A stretch of DNA of 64,000 nt from Mikania micrantha (GCA_009363875.1 CM018687.1:15066963-15130962), one strand, 5' to 3'. Positions 1 to 11,337 are shown, numbered from the stretch's first letter. Program-made: numbers and translations. Notes: generated by a model from the sequence alone, not told the origin.

Positions 1-2568
1 CTCAACAAAGTAACCATTAAGAACCGCTATCCTCTTCCTCGGATTGATGATTTGTTCGACCAACTACAAGGATCTAGACACTTCTCAAAAATAGACCTTC
101 GGTCGGGTTATCATCAACTAAGGATTCATGAAGATGACATCCCAAAAACCGCATTCCGAACAAGATACGGGCACTACGAATTCCTAGTAATGCCTTTCGG
201 ACTCACCAATGCTCCTGCGGTATTTATGGATTTAATGAATCGTGTGTGCAAACCTTACCTCGATAAATTTGTGATCGTATTCATCGATGATATTCTTATA
301 TACTCACAAAACGAGGAAGATCATAAGCAACACCTGAAGCTAGTGCTCCAACTCTTGGCAAAAGAGAAACTATATGCTAAGTTTTCCAAATGCGAGTTCT
401 GGTTAAAGGAGGTTCACTTCCTTGGTCATGTGGTTAATGATAGGGGTATTCAAGTCGACCCAAGCAAGATTGAGGCCGTGAAGAAATGGGAAGCACCAAC
501 AACCCCGACGGAAATTCGACAGTTCCTAGGGTTGGCTGGATACTATCGGAGATTCATCGAGAACTTCTCTAAAATAGCCAAGCCCTTAACCATGCTCACT
601 CAAAAGGAGCAAAAGTACAAATGGGGAAGTGAACAAGAAGAAGCCTTTCAATTGTTGAAACATAAGTTGTGCCATGCTCCGATCCTATCACTCCCCGACG
701 GTATCGATAATTTTGTCGTATACTGTGATGCATCGCACCAAGGTCTCGGTTGCGTGTTGATGCAAAAAGACAAAGTTATTGCATATGCATCTCGACAACT
801 CAAAGTGCATGAGAAGAATTACACCACTCACGACTTAGAGTTGGGAGCCGTCATCTTTGCCTTGAAAATCTGGAGACACTACCTTTACGGTACCAAGTGT
901 CTTATATACACCGATCACAAAAGCCTCCAACACATCCTTGATCAGAAAATGCTGAATATGCGTCAAAGAAGATGGGTTGAGTTACTCAACGATTACGACT
1001 GTGACATACGCTACCATCCCGGTAAAGCAAATGTGGTGGCTGATGCACTAAGTAGGAAAGAGAGGGTCAAACCCGTTCGCGTACGCGCCTTAGGTATGAC
1101 AATCCAAACCTCTCTCAAAACCCAAATTCTTGAAGCACAAAAGGAAGCTCTAAAGGCAAAGGAACTCAAAGAAGAACTACTATGCGGGGCGGAGAAGAAA
1201 CTCAAACCAAAGGAAGACGATGTGTTGTATTTCCAAGAAAGAATGTGGGTTCCCGAACTGAACAACATCCGAGAGCTCATTTTTCATGAAGCCCACAAAT
1301 CCAAATACTCTATTCATCCAGGCGCCGACAAAATGTACAAAGATCTCAAGGAATACTATTGGTGGCCCGGAATGAAGAAAGACATCGCCTTGTATGTCGG
1401 AAAATGCCTAACCTGTTCTAAGGTGAAAGCCGAACATCAAAAACCATCGGGTATGCTACAACAACCCGAAATCCCGCAATGGAAATGGGAGCAAATTTCC
1501 ATGGATTTCATCACCAAACTACCACGTACCTCTGGTGGTTATGACTCTATATGGGTCATCGTCGATCGATTGACGAAGTCCGCTCACTTCTTGCCCATTA
1601 GAGAGGATTTTAAGATGGAGAAGCTTGCAAAATTATACATCACTGAAATCATCACAAGGCACGGGGTGCCCATGTCCATCATCTCTGACCGAGATAGCCG
1701 ATTTACCTCCCGATTTTGGCAATCCATGCAAAAGGCACTCGGAACTCGTCTTGACCTTAGCACCGCCTATCATCCACAAACCGACGGCCAAACTGAAAGA
1801 ACAATCCAAACCTTGGAAGATATGCTTAGGTGTTGTGTGGTAGACTTTGGTGGAAGTTGGGATAACCATCTTCCATTAATTGAATTCTCGTATAATAACA
1901 GTTACCACACGAGCATCAAGTGCGCACCGTTCGAAGCCTTATACGGACGAAAATGTCGATCTCCCGTGTGTTGGGCAGAAATCGGGGAAAGTCAAATAAC
2001 CGGTCCCGAAATCATTCAAGAAACAACAGATAAAATTGCACAAATCAAAGACCGAATCAAATCCGCCAGGGATCGTCAGAAAAGCTACGCCGACAATCGA
2101 AGGAAACCATTGGAATTTGCAATTGGCGATAAGGTAATGTTAAAAGTGTCTCCATGGAAAGGTGTTGTGCGATTCGGGAAGAAGGGCAAGCTAGCTCCGA
2201 GGTACGTCGGACCTTTTGAAATTCTCGATAGAATTGGTCCCGTGGCCTACAAACTTCAATTACCACAAGAACTCGGTGGAGTGCATGATACGTTCCATGT
2301 GTCCAATCTAAAGAAATGCCTATCGGATGAAACATTGATAATACCATTGGATGAGGTTCGACTCGACGACAAACTCCATTTTATCGAAGAACCAATTGAG
2401 GTTATGGATCGAGATGTGAAGACATTGAAGCGAAGCCGCATTCCGATAGTTAAAGTTAGATGGAACTCTAAACGAGGACCTGAATTCACATGGGAAAGGG
2501 AGGATCATATGAAGAAAAAGTATCCTCAGTTATTCACGAACGACTCTACCTTGGTAAATAAAGACTGA
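1..2568 (+). CDS. Ty3/gypsy (Tekay-type chromovirus) pol, 5' truncated by window edge
   Basis: Polyprotein fragment encoding reverse transcriptase, RNase H, integrase and a chromodomain. The frame is open from base 1 (LNKVTIKNRYPLPRIDDL, the start of the palm of RT), so the true start lies outside the window and any in-window start codon is internal. Seen in order: RT with the FIDDIL active-site motif near 277-297; RNase H with DASHQGLG (about 728), TDHKSLQ (about 912) and ADALSRK (about 1042); integrase zinc-binding HHCC region (1280-1440); integrase core acidic residues in MDFITKLP (about 1501), SDRDSRF (about 1684) and QTERTIQTLE (about 1792); and a C-terminal chromodomain ending in PEFTWERED (about 2480). 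Chromodomain pol order RT-RH-INT-CHD is diagnostic of chromoviruses, and the chromodomain wording resembles the Tekay/Del clade as recalled. No stop or frameshift is seen in 856 codons, so the copy is intact over the visible part. The polypurine tract and LTR follow directly. Confidence 0.95.
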   Translation, partial: LNKVTIKNRYPLPRIDDLFDQLQGSRHFSKIDLRSGYHQLRIHEDDIPKTAFRTRYGHYEFLVMPFGLTNAPAVFMDLMNRVCKPYLDKFVIVFIDDILIYSQNEEDHKQHLKLVLQLLAKEKLYAKFSKCEFWLKEVHFLGHVVNDRGIQVDPSKIEAVKKWEAPTTPTEIRQFLGLAGYYRRFIENFSKIAKPLTMLTQKEQKYKWGSEQEEAFQLLKHKLCHAPILSLPDGIDNFVVYCDASHQGLGCVLMQKDKVIAYASRQLKVHEKNYTTHDLELGAVIFALKIWRHYLYGTKCLIYTDHKSLQHILDQKMLNMRQRRWVELLNDYDCDIRYHPGKANVVADALSRKERVKPVRVRALGMTIQTSLKTQILEAQKEALKAKELKEELLCGAEKKLKPKEDDVLYFQERMWVPELNNIRELIFHEAHKSKYSIHPGADKMYKDLKEYYWWPGMKKDIALYVGKCLTCSKVKAEHQKPSGMLQQPEIPQWKWEQISMDFITKLPRTSGGYDSIWVIVDRLTKSAHFLPIREDFKMEKLAKLYITEIITRHGVPMSIISDRDSRFTSRFWQSMQKALGTRLDLSTAYHPQTDGQTERTIQTLEDMLRCCVVDFGGSWDNHLPLIEFSYNNSYHTSIKCAPFEALYGRKCRSPVCWAEIGESQITGPEIIQETTDKIAQIKDRIKSARDRQKSYADNRRKPLEFAIGDKVMLKVSPWKGVVRFGKKGKLAPRYVGPFEILDRIGPVAYKLQLPQELGGVHDTFHVSNLKKCLSDETLIIPLDEVRLDDKLHFIEEPIEVMDRDVKTLKRSRIPIVKVRWNSKRGPEFTWEREDHMKKKYPQLFTNDSTLVNKD

Positions 2569-2590
2569 ATTTCGGGACGAAATTCTTTTA

Positions 2591-2602
2591 ACCGGGGGAG
2601 AC
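2591..2602 (+). other. Polypurine tract of the Tekay-type element
   Basis: ACCGGGGGAGAC lies 22 bp after the pol stop and directly abuts the LTR start TGTGACATCC. A G-rich purine run in this position primes plus-strand DNA synthesis in LTR retrotransposons. Confidence 0.85.
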
Positions 2603-3171
2603 TGTGACATCCGTGAAAATCCCAGGTAATAACCATATTAAAATCTTAGCTATCCAGTCATTTACGAACAAAAACCAAGTATTACGTATGTTGAGTTGAT
2701 GGTATTTAGACAAAACTAAGAAACCATGATCTGTCACGGGTTTCAAATATCGTAATGCGTATAAAAATAATCAAGGAATAAATACGAGATTTTGGAAATA
2801 TTTAATAAAGTGAATTATAATATAAACCATTTATAAATATCCCAAATATTAAAATAAATTTTATAAAATTTTTGAGTATATCAATAAATATAAATTTATA
2901 ACTATTTTAATATTTAAATAAATATTTAAATAATTATAAAATGTTCTTTTAAATAAATATGAATTAATAAACTTTTTTTTTTTTTTTATAATTATTTTTA
3001 CACATTTTTATTTATAAAAATTGAAAGAACTCTTTCCTTAATTAAATTTTAATCAAAAATCCTAATTAAACATAATCATTTAACTTTTTAACCTACTAAT
3101 CTACACCCCCACATCCTTGTCCCCTTCCAACATTTTTGTCTCCCCAAGACCCTCCCCTCTCCAATTTCAAC

Positions 3172-3178
3172 TATAAAT
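3172..3178 (+). promoter_or_regulatory. TATA box of the Tekay-type LTR
   Basis: CTATAAATAC at 3171-3180 follows a pyrimidine-rich stretch and precedes a C/T-rich leader, as in LTR U3/R boundaries. Transcription would be expected to start about 25-35 bp downstream. Position and core sequence are seen; promoter use is inferred. Confidence 0.6.
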
Positions 3179-3846
3179 ACCACCTTCCATCCTTCACAAA
3201 TCCTTTGCACCAAATCCATTCTTTCTTTGGATTTCTAATTCTATCTTCCTAAATCACTTCTCTTGAAATCTTTCTAAGGTTTTCAAGGTAATACTCACTT
3301 AAACTAAATGTTCTTACATTATTCACATTATGTCTTCATACTTCTTCTTCTTCTTCTAACCCTCTAATTCTAAGTTGTTACCATGCTTGATAACACAAAG
3401 GTTTGTGTGTTGTGAGGTTTCCTAATAACTTGTCTTATGACAAGTAACCTATGATCAATCTATACACAAACATATTTTCAAGTTATGGATTCTTGCAATA
3501 TTGATAACAAAAAGGTTTGTGTGTTTGTTCTCTACCAAACATCCAAACATACCTTCAATATTTGCCTTATTATTTTGAATGTTGATAACACAAAGGTTTT
3601 GTATAATTAGGGGTCTTTAATCAAAGATCAACAACTATACAAAACATACTTTCAACGTTTACCATGCTTTTATATTTTTAGCATTTTAATACATTCACAA
3701 ATATATACTTGTAATTATTCAAACATATTACTTAAATGTGATTAACCCATTTAAGGTTTGACTTTAAATCAATATTACTTGAAAGTAATAAATTCATAAA
3801 CCTTATTCCTAAACTTGATTATACGCATTACAAACTTAATCATTTT

Positions 3847-3918
3847 AAACCATCTTTGGTTTCATTATTTATTATTAGACCATCTGTGGTCCTATTATTA
3901 TTAAACCATCCGTGGTTT
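3847..3918 (+). repeat. Three tandem micro-hairpins in the Tekay-type LTR
   Basis: Three short stem-loops are spaced 25-31 bp apart: AAACCA..TGGTTT (3847-3862), GACCA..TGGTC (3878-3891) and AAACCA..TGGTTT (3903-3918). The stem changes A-T to G-C in the middle copy on both arms. They lie downstream of the TATA box, so they would be in the element RNA. Confidence 0.6.
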
Positions 3919-4866
3919 CATTCGTAATTTGGTACGACTCAAAATAACGAGTCGATTAAAATGCCAAATTAAAAAGCGAACTGTGTTATGGCTTAATATC
4001 ATTATTAAGTTGGAAGATGACAAGTTCGAGTAACGTATTATCATCTCTTATATGACTTAATGAAAGTCATTACTTTGCAATAACCCCAATCTATTAATCG
4101 GGTTAACGCATCTCTTATAAAAATACTAAATATTAAATCCATCGAAAAACTCAACAAATGTATACTTTCCTTATTTTAGGAGTTTGAAGTTCGTGACGAG
4201 AAACAAGATCTTAATATCATCTACCTTCTAGCATCTTACTACTAGTGAGTTTCATAGCCCCTCTTTTACTTTAATGTTTTGGGGTGGAATACATGCTAGA
4301 TGCTAAAATCTTTACATCCATATGTGTTTAATTGAAATAGGCATTTTAGTGATTACTTGAGTATACGTGTTACTATCGTTTAAACTTCTTTAATATTCAT
4401 GATGTACATTAGCAATATTTTGAGTGAAGTATACGTTTGACATCGTTTAAACTCATAATCATAAAATGCATGCTTTATTGTTAAACATTAATGGATGAAT
4501 ATCAATATAAACTCTTTTCTAACCATGCTTTATCAAGTCATAAACCTATGGACTCACCAACTATTTTTAGTTGACACTTGAGCATGTATTTCAGGAAATT
4601 AGCTTCATGGATTTTGTCACAACAAGAAGATTTTGAAGATATTGTTTAATTTAGATTAGACTATATAGAGAAATCTTCCATTGTTGTATTGTTTTGATCA
4701 TATCATTTTGTAAAACTCTTATTGATATGTCATTTGAATTTATGTAATTCTCTTATGTATGTCTATTTGGATTATGAATGCAATTTAGTAAGTTTCTTTA
4801 TAAACAATGTATTTGTAATCCAATTTCGCCTCGCCCTCGTGTTTCCGCTTTAGCGGGGGTGTGACA

Positions 4867-5783
4867 ATTAACTCTTGCATTTGATCTGGTGCTAACCGAT
4901 ACGAAGTTTTTGCTATCGATTTGGCTCTAGGAGTTGGATCAATATGAAATTCTACATCTCTTTCTGGAGGAACTCTTGGTAAATCATCAAAGAAGACATC
5001 CGGAAAGTCTCTAACAATTATTACATTTTCTAGGTTCTTCACTTCTTTATCAACATCAACCAAATAGGCTAGAAATGATTTGTCTCCATTATTTATACAC
5101 TTCATGACTTTAGCTAGGGGATACAAAACAGCTCCACACCTTCTTTCGCCTTGAATAAACATTTCTTTACCACTTGGAGATATCAATTGGAACTTTGAGA
5201 TTACACACAATGTTGGCTTGGTTTAATGATAACCAATCCATTCCCACCACCACATCAAACTCTCCTAACATCATAGGTATTAGTTCAATTGCAAAATCCT
5301 CACACTCTATAGAAATCTTACAGTTTCTGTACATATTAAACATTAAGAAGCTCTTAGTGTTTGCTACTTCAATTTCTAAAGGTGAAGATAATTCTTCTAA
5401 CAAAAAATGAAGAGTGATGATAAAATATGGTAGATACAAAGGACCTACTTGCTCCAAAATCAAATAATACATATGCTGGCATAGAATTGACTAAAAGGGT
5501 GCCTATCACAACATCTTATGTGTCTTTCGCTTCTTCAACAATGATTTGAAAGGCCATGCCTTTAGGTTTTGGCATCTCTAACTTCTAGGTTGGGTTGACC
5601 CAGAAGTAAAGTAAGAAGGCATTCGCCTATAACACTATATGTTAAGGCACTCATTTCACATTTATTACATTTATTAACCTTAGGTCCTTGGCCACATGAT
5701 CGAGTTTTGGATTGAACCGTTCTTTCCTTTAGATCAAAAGCACAAAAGTTTGAGTTCAAGTGATTGTAACACGCTTGATTCAC
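4867..5783 (-). pseudogene. Antisense Ty3/gypsy gag-protease-RT remnant
   Basis: Remnant of an older gypsy element into which the Tekay-type copy inserted. On the minus strand, a decayed gag end is seen near 5562-5783. A retropepsin-like region follows, ending in FDVVVGMDWLS (about 5215-5260), then the protease-RT linker with FPDVFFDDLPRVPPERDVEF (about 4950-5010) and YRLAPDQMQEL, cut off exactly at the LTR boundary 4866/4867. Frames change between these pieces, so it cannot encode a full polyprotein. The usual retropepsin active-site D-S/T-G segment is not recognisable. Confidence 0.8.
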
Positions 5784-5793
5784 TCAAACCAAT

Positions 5794-5806
5794 GGCTCTG
5801 ATACCA
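5794..5806 (-). other. Primer binding site (tRNA-iMet type) of the antisense gypsy remnant
   Basis: On the minus strand it reads TGGTATCAGAGCC, complementary to the 3' end of initiator methionine tRNA. It lies 3 bp from the LTR fragment that follows on the plus strand, so this remnant keeps the junction between its 5' LTR and leader. Confidence 0.8.
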
Positions 5807-5809
5807 ACT

Positions 5810-5960
5810 TGTGATACTCCCTCTAGTTTTTATTTACTTTAACCAACAATCTTATTTTACTAGTAGTTAATATTTAACATGTTAATCTGCTAGTTAACCC
5901 GATTTCAAATTAAGCATACTAATTAGAATAATATAAGTACTTAATCGAAATTGGGTAGTT
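5810..5960 (-). mobile_element. Truncated LTR of the antisense gypsy remnant
   Basis: Starts TGTGATACTCC directly beside the primer binding site, as the inner end of an LTR should. It is lost by about 5960, where a plus-strand copia integrase reading begins. The outer LTR end is not present. Confidence 0.6.
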
Positions 5961-5963
5961 ACA

Positions 5964-6195
5964 AGTCGAGCTTTACAACCTCTTGAATTTATTCATTGTG
6001 ACCTATGGGGACCGTCCCCATGTATGTCAAATGAAAATTTCGAAATTTATGTGATCTTCATTGATGATCACTCGCGGTTCTCTTGGCTTTATCCCAGAAG
6101 TGCTAAATCAATTCTTTTTTCATATATATCTATTTTATGGCCTTTTTTCAAACATAATTTAATTTAAAAATAAAAATATTTGAAAGTGAAGGCCG
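5964..6195 (+). pseudogene. Ty1/copia integrase fragment (first half)
   Basis: Plus-strand translation gives SRALQPLEFIHCDLWGPSP, then VIFIDDHSRFSWLYP, the start of a Ty1/copia integrase core with the first catalytic Asp in HCDLWGP. After a frame change KIKIFESEGR is readable near 6167-6195, corresponding to the second-Asp region (usual wording F-Q-S-D-G-G), here with Glu in place of Asp. The reading then stops. The continuation of the same domain appears at about 18.99 kb, so this is probably the left half of one copia copy split by a large nested insertion. Stops and a frameshift make it non-functional. Confidence 0.8.
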
Positions 6196-6377
6196 AGCCA
6201 TAGTCACAGAAATCGCTGAATCACCCATGTTTTATGATCAAGTTCCATCGTACCAAATCGTGGTACGATCACGTTTCGGGTACGGTCTGGATTGCGTTTT
6301 GGACATCAAAATGGAGGATCCAATAGAACATGTTAATCGTTACCAACGCTAATTCGATCGGGAAACAAGGAAGTTGA
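6196..6377 (+). other. Left subterminal part of a hAT element, no gene seen
   Basis: Non-coding stretch with inverted GGTACGATC / GTACCAAATC words, like those at the right side near 18.84-18.96 kb. It is interpreted as the left end of the hAT transposon inserted in the copia element. The exact terminus was not resolved. Confidence 0.4.
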
Positions 6378-9300
6378 TGTCACACCCCGACCGACGGCGG
6401 AATACGTTAAATTTAAATGATTAATGCCTCCATTTATTAATAATCAATTCGTTAAATTACAAAGCAAGCAGAACATTCATTGAATTACAAATATACATTA
6501 CATGAATTAAATACAATTAAAATATTACATTGAAAGACTAAACAATTGTTTCAAAGTTTAAACTAGGTCACTAAGCCTATCTTATGTCTTCATCATGCTT
6601 TCTTATCCTGTTACACATGTAAGATAGAGTTTGTCAACTATTTGCATAGTTGGTGAGTTCACACACTAAGTTTAAATAATAAATATAAAAAGGATGCAAA
6701 CTATAGCCTAACTATATATGTATCATAAACATAGCATGAATACAAGTTTGAATAAATAGACTGAATAAATAAATGAATGAATAACAATAGCTTGTGTCCA
6801 AACAAGTATCCTTACATAGTAATTCAAGTATAACAATACAAGAACTATCATTTGTAAATCAACAAGTTTGCTAGGTGTAATTTTCTCCTTTTTCACACAA
6901 AGGCAAAAGCCATTGCAAAGATGGTATCTAACACATCTTAGGCTACTAAGTACTAGATTGCTTGACTGGCAACACACATAGAAACACACATAGAATCCAC
7001 ACATTGTATAAGCTTAGCATCTAACACATAAAGCTAACTAGGTGTAAGGCTTGCATCATAGATTGAATGAATAATGTTTTGAATAAAACATGTGTAACAT
7101 CCCAGAAACAAAAGTAAAAGAGAGTGTGAAGAAATTCACAGTTTGAATGCTTAGCTAGTTTCAAGTCCTTGAATAGTGAATGAGGAAGCAAGACTAATCT
7201 ACTCACCTAAAATTTGAGCAATCAAGTCTTAGCATTCTACAATTCAAAGTTCAAAGTGCTAAAACTATGGCATCCTAATGGATGTCCTAGTTTGAAATAA
7301 TTTATGTTTGAATAGATATTTGGAATATTTATTAAATAAATATTCATATTATTGATTAATAAATAAACGAGAATTTTTAAAATATTATTTTCATTTATTT
7401 TAGAAATATAGTTGTATGAATAAACTAAAGTAGTGTTTTAAGTATATTCAATAATTATTTTGTATTTGGATATCTAAGAAGCTACTTGAGAAATTTTCCT
7501 ATCCATTTCTTTTATAAAGGTTTTAAAAAAAACATTTGTATGTAAATTTTACGAGTGTTTGGTTAATAAATTGAAATAGTTATTCAATTTCTAAAAATTC
7601 ATTTTAAAACTTTAGTAATAAGAGCATAGACATGATTTATTTAAATAGTCATTTTAAATAACCTTTTAAGTAATAAAAGCATAAACATGGTCTATCTGAA
7701 TAGCCATTTTTAAATAATCTTTTATAAAACTTTATTAGATTTAAAGATCATATTTTTAAATTTGGGTTTAAAATGGTCATATATGTATGTTCATGGTTTG
7801 AAATAGGTTTTATAAACTTTCAAAAACATTCTTAAACTATGACTATTAGAATGATTTGGATCATGTCTTATTAACTTTTTAAAACACTTAGATATGATTT
7901 CTAAATCATTATGAATAAATTTTATAAAAGAAATTACTTTAATTCTTTTTCATAATTTAAATAATTTGTAACAGAATGTATAAAACTTATTTATTTATTA
8001 TTTATTTTATTTTATATATATTTTTTGAATTTTTAATATTATTTTTTAAATAAAAAAAATGGATTGGAATAGGAAGAAAGCAACAAAAAACCGTTTTAGG
8101 GGAGCCTGAAAGGTCAGAACCCGGATCCACCACGACCCAGCAATAACCGTTAACCCATTTAACCAGTTGAGCTATCCTTTTAATTCAATGAATGTCCATT
8201 CGAAAAATAAATAACTGTATACGGGTTCTTCCCCCAAATCAGGTTAAACAACCTTCAAGAACCCTAATCTAATTCGTGTTCAAATCGATTGAATTGATTG
8301 TAAGCCCTTGTTTTGTTAGGGCTTTTGTTCCTCTGTTAAAAACGAGTTGAATGATACAAATGATTACCTTTTTCGAGTTTGTTTCGACAGAATTAGACTG
8401 AACGACAGTCGCGACTGGTTCTAGAGATGAATCCTTCAATTTAGAGACCCTCCGCGAGTGTTTCTTGTTTCCTTCGATTCAGAGCAGGTTCGCGAGAGTG
8501 TATGGAAGTTTAATTTGACTTTTGTCTATGTTTGAATTGGTTTCTCAGTGTGTTTCAACATGAGGCCTCCGGTTTAAGTTAAGCATGATTAACGGGATTA
8601 GAATCGAAATTGGTTACACGATTATGTCCTTATTTAGTTTGAATAGGCGTAGAATTGATTGGTTCTATATTTGGAATGTTAAAATCTCGTTTTTTGAGAT
8701 CCATCCGTGGCTTGAGGAACCGAGCACGTGAACAGGAAGGAGGGTGAAGAAACCCAATCTTTACCCTTTCAGTCCATGTGTTTTCAAGACCCAACAACCT
8801 TTGGCTTAAAACCTTTTTTTTTTCTATTCACATCAGATATATATATTTTGCATTACAAGTCCCTTTTGTTTATTTGTTTATGATTTTATGTATTAAAGTG
8901 TCTTTAAACTTTTTTTTAAAAAACAACTTTTCATTTGACTCTAGTTAGATAATATTTTAGTCGTTGTTGTTATTATTACGCTATAAATTCAAAATTTGGA
9001 TAAGATTTTAAGATATTCTAATTATTATTTTTTTTATTATCATGTAAATGTTCATATACAACTCCATAAAAATATTTTATTTAAATAACAAATTTGATGT
9101 GTTTATTAACCTTTCTAAACTTTGTTGTATTTGTGTGTGTGTATTTAAATATGTATGTATTCGTACATAACATAATATATTTTAGAAAAAAATTTTATTA
9201 ACAAATGTTAAGTTTTATTAAAGTTTAATTTATTTGTTTGTTTATGATTTATATATACATTTAAATGTTTATTACAAAATCTTATTAATCTGTTTAATTT

Positions 9301-9488
9301 TATTAAGATTTAAATTAATTAAACCAGAGTAAAATTTTATTATCGTATATAATATTTTATGTAGCGTTGATGTTTATTTGTGTTTAAGAATAAAATTCGT
9401 CTAAGGACTTTCATACTTAGTTTGTTAAAATGTAGCGTTGTTGCAAGTTTTTTTTTTTTCAACAAAAAGAAAAACCCTAAGGGTTACA
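6378..9488 (-). mobile_element. Solo LTR (Ty3/gypsy type), antisense, TSD GTTGA
   Basis: Starts TGTCACACCCCG and ends AGGGTTACA, giving TG..CA ends. It is flanked by a perfect 5-bp duplication GTTGA at 6373-6377 and 9489-9493. Length is 3111 bp. No gag, pol, primer binding site or polypurine tract lies inside, so it is a solo LTR left by recombination between two LTRs. The GGTGAGTTCAC word near 6650 recurs in the other gypsy LTRs here and helps set orientation. The stretch 6380-9480 holds no gene. Confidence 0.88.
8101..8176 (-). repeat. tRNA-like (SINE-head-like) sequence
   Basis: On the minus strand an A-box-like TAGCTCAACTGGTT (8161-8174) is followed about 40 nt later by a decayed B-box-like GGTTCTGACC (8112-8121), with GGATCCGGGTTC before it. 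It cannot fold as a full tRNA and has no clear poly(A) tail. It could be a SINE remnant or a tRNA-like part of the surrounding LTR. Confidence 0.35.
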
Positions 9489-9756
9489 GTTGAAGTCGCG
9501 TACCTGGGAAGGTTGAGCCGTTGAAGAAGATGAGAAGCTGGTATTTGGACGGTCGTCAGAACGTTGAAGGTCACGAGCTCATGTCTCTCGAACCATCCTA
9601 TTTGAAATTGGTGACTACTATAATAACCCTATATCTGACTATTCTTTATCTCGCGAACCATAATCGGATTTCAAATCAGAAACACTTGAACGAAAATGGT
9701 TTTCGGAAAAAGATGGACTGCCTTTGTTGACTATGAAGAAGATGAAGAACAACCTG
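9489..9756 (+). other. Spacer between solo LTR and Athila-like gag, no recognised gene
   Basis: Continues the host sequence interrupted at 6377. A short open frame (9521-9730) has no recognisable motif. It is probably the 5' non-coding part of the hAT transposon whose transposase resumes at 17.2 kb. Confidence 0.35.
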
Positions 9757-10997
9757 CCTTTGTGGGCGTTTGGGTTGGTTTGGGGCTGACCCGGGAACTG
9801 GCCCTGAGGTCGTTCATCCAACCGTTTGGCTATGTCACCAACCGTTCGCTGTAAATCCAAGAACGCAGATTGCTGGTTCTTGAGGAGAACATCATGCTCA
9901 TGTAGGATCTTCTGTGTAGTGGCATCCTTAGCCACTAACTGAGTCAATAACTCCTCTATCCTACCTAAACCACCACTAGCACCTGAATTGCTACCAGAAC
10001 TACCACTAGGCTGCCCCTGCCCCTGGTTTTGAGAGTAACTATGATGGAAACCAGGGGGATTGCCTGAAGATCTATAGGTTTGGTTCTGAGAATTTCCCCA
10101 ACTGGGGTTATAAGACTGCCCAAACCTACCCTGTCCTCCTACATAATTAGCCTGCTCCTGGCTTACCAAACACTCAGAAGTGGCATGACCACCTCTGCAG
10201 ATCTCACACCTATCTACTCTCATCTTCAGATCCTTCACATCTCTCGACAAGGCCTCGAGAGCAGCTGCCACACTAGTATCCACATTAACGTGGTGAACTC
10301 CTCTCTTGGAAGAGGAGGAACTAGAAATAGGATTAGAATTCCTATTAGCAGACCTCTGCTCATACTCAGCCTGAGCAAAACTCTCAAACATATCGGTGCA
10401 CTCAGCAACATCCCTTTTTCCCATAAGATGACCACCCGCAGAAGTGTCGAAACGAGCCCGAGTCTCATAAGTGAGACTATTGTAGAATTTCTCTACAAGA
10501 GCCCAATCAGAGAGACCGTGTTGGGAGCATCTGCTAAGCAGATTCTGAAATCTCTCCCAAGCAAGGTAGTATGGCTCATCGGGTGCCATACGAAAAGAGT
10601 GGATCTCATCACGAAGGCGAGCTGCCTTGGCAGGTGGAAAGTATTTCTTAAGGAATGCATCCCTAAGACTGCCCCAAGTAGTGAAAGATCCGGGTGCATG
10701 CGAATCGAGCCAAGTGGCGGCCCTACCTGCAAGAGAAAAAGGAAATAGCTGCAAGAAAATGGCATCTTCAGTGGCACCTTGAAGATTGAAGGTACCACAA
10801 ATGCGAGTAAGGCGAGCTATGTGTGCTGGAGCATCCTCATCATCCCGGCCATTAAACTGAGAGTTATTAATGGCCGTCATGATATACGAAGGAATCTGCC
10901 ACGAATTTTCATTCGTGATATTTGGCTCAGTAATGGGATTGTTAAGTCCCGTGAATCCCGCAGTGGCCTGCTGGTGAACCGTGCGACGCTCAGTCAT
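9757..10997 (-). pseudogene. Athila-like Ty3/gypsy gag, 3' truncated
   Basis: Minus-strand frame from ATG at 10997, starting MTERRTVHQQ. The Retrotrans_gag core is clear: AATWLDSHAPGSFTTW (about 10710), LKKYFPPAKAARLRDEI (about 10640), AWERFQNLLSRCSQHGL (about 10550) and GHLMGK (about 10430). A zinc knuckle CEICRGGHATSEC (about 10165-10205) has the CX2CX3HX4C spacing known from Athila-type gags. A glutamine/glycine/serine-rich linker and a short coiled-coil-like stretch follow, then NPNAH, where homology stops near 9757. Beyond that the frame runs 39 codons into unrelated DNA. Protease, RT and integrase are missing, so this is a truncated copy. The frame is also open upstream to 11165 without an ATG, giving a Ser-rich extension. 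The tRNA-Asp primer site and LTR just upstream support the family call. Confidence 0.85.
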
Positions 10998-11337
10998 GGG
11001 TGGAATAAAATGAAAACGTGGGCTAGAGTGAGTGGAAGAACTAGAAGAAGAAGAAGAAGACGGTGTGTGCTCAGAAAAATCTGCAGAAATAGGAGTAGAA
11101 GCACTTACCTCGCTCGTAGAACCTTCAGAAAAGTCCCGCGAATCGCTCCTTGATGCAAAGAAAGCTCATGTGGCGGTCCGTGTGAACGTAAGTGTGGCAT
11201 ACACTACCAAACCTGCAATCAAATAAAAGCAAATAAAAAATAAATAAAACAAAACAAAATAAAATAAAATTGAAAACAAAATAAACACAAATATGCACAG
11301 ATAAAAACAAGAACTAGTAAGCACAATCAACTAAGAA

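Larger units (their letters stand above)
2603..4866 (+). mobile_element. 3' LTR of the Tekay-type Ty3/gypsy element
   Basis: Begins TGTGACATCC right after the polypurine tract and ends GGGGGTGTGACA, where an unrelated antisense gypsy coding frame starts, so both ends are set by context. Length is about 2264 bp, within the range usual for this clade. It holds a TATA box at 3172, short hairpins at 3847-3918 and three copies of a GATAACA(C/A)AAAGG motif (near 3389, 3500 and 3582). The 5 bp after it, ATTAA, should be the target duplication; its partner lies left of the window. Confidence 0.85.

Noticed and set aside
8101..8176. A functional tRNA gene
   Set aside because: B box is decayed and no acceptor stem pairing is visible; kept only as a tRNA-like repeat.
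11077..11112. GGTAAGT donor and TTTCTGCAG acceptor on the minus strand upstream of gag
   Set aside because: The interval would be an intron of only about 20-25 nt, below what plant spliceosomes use.
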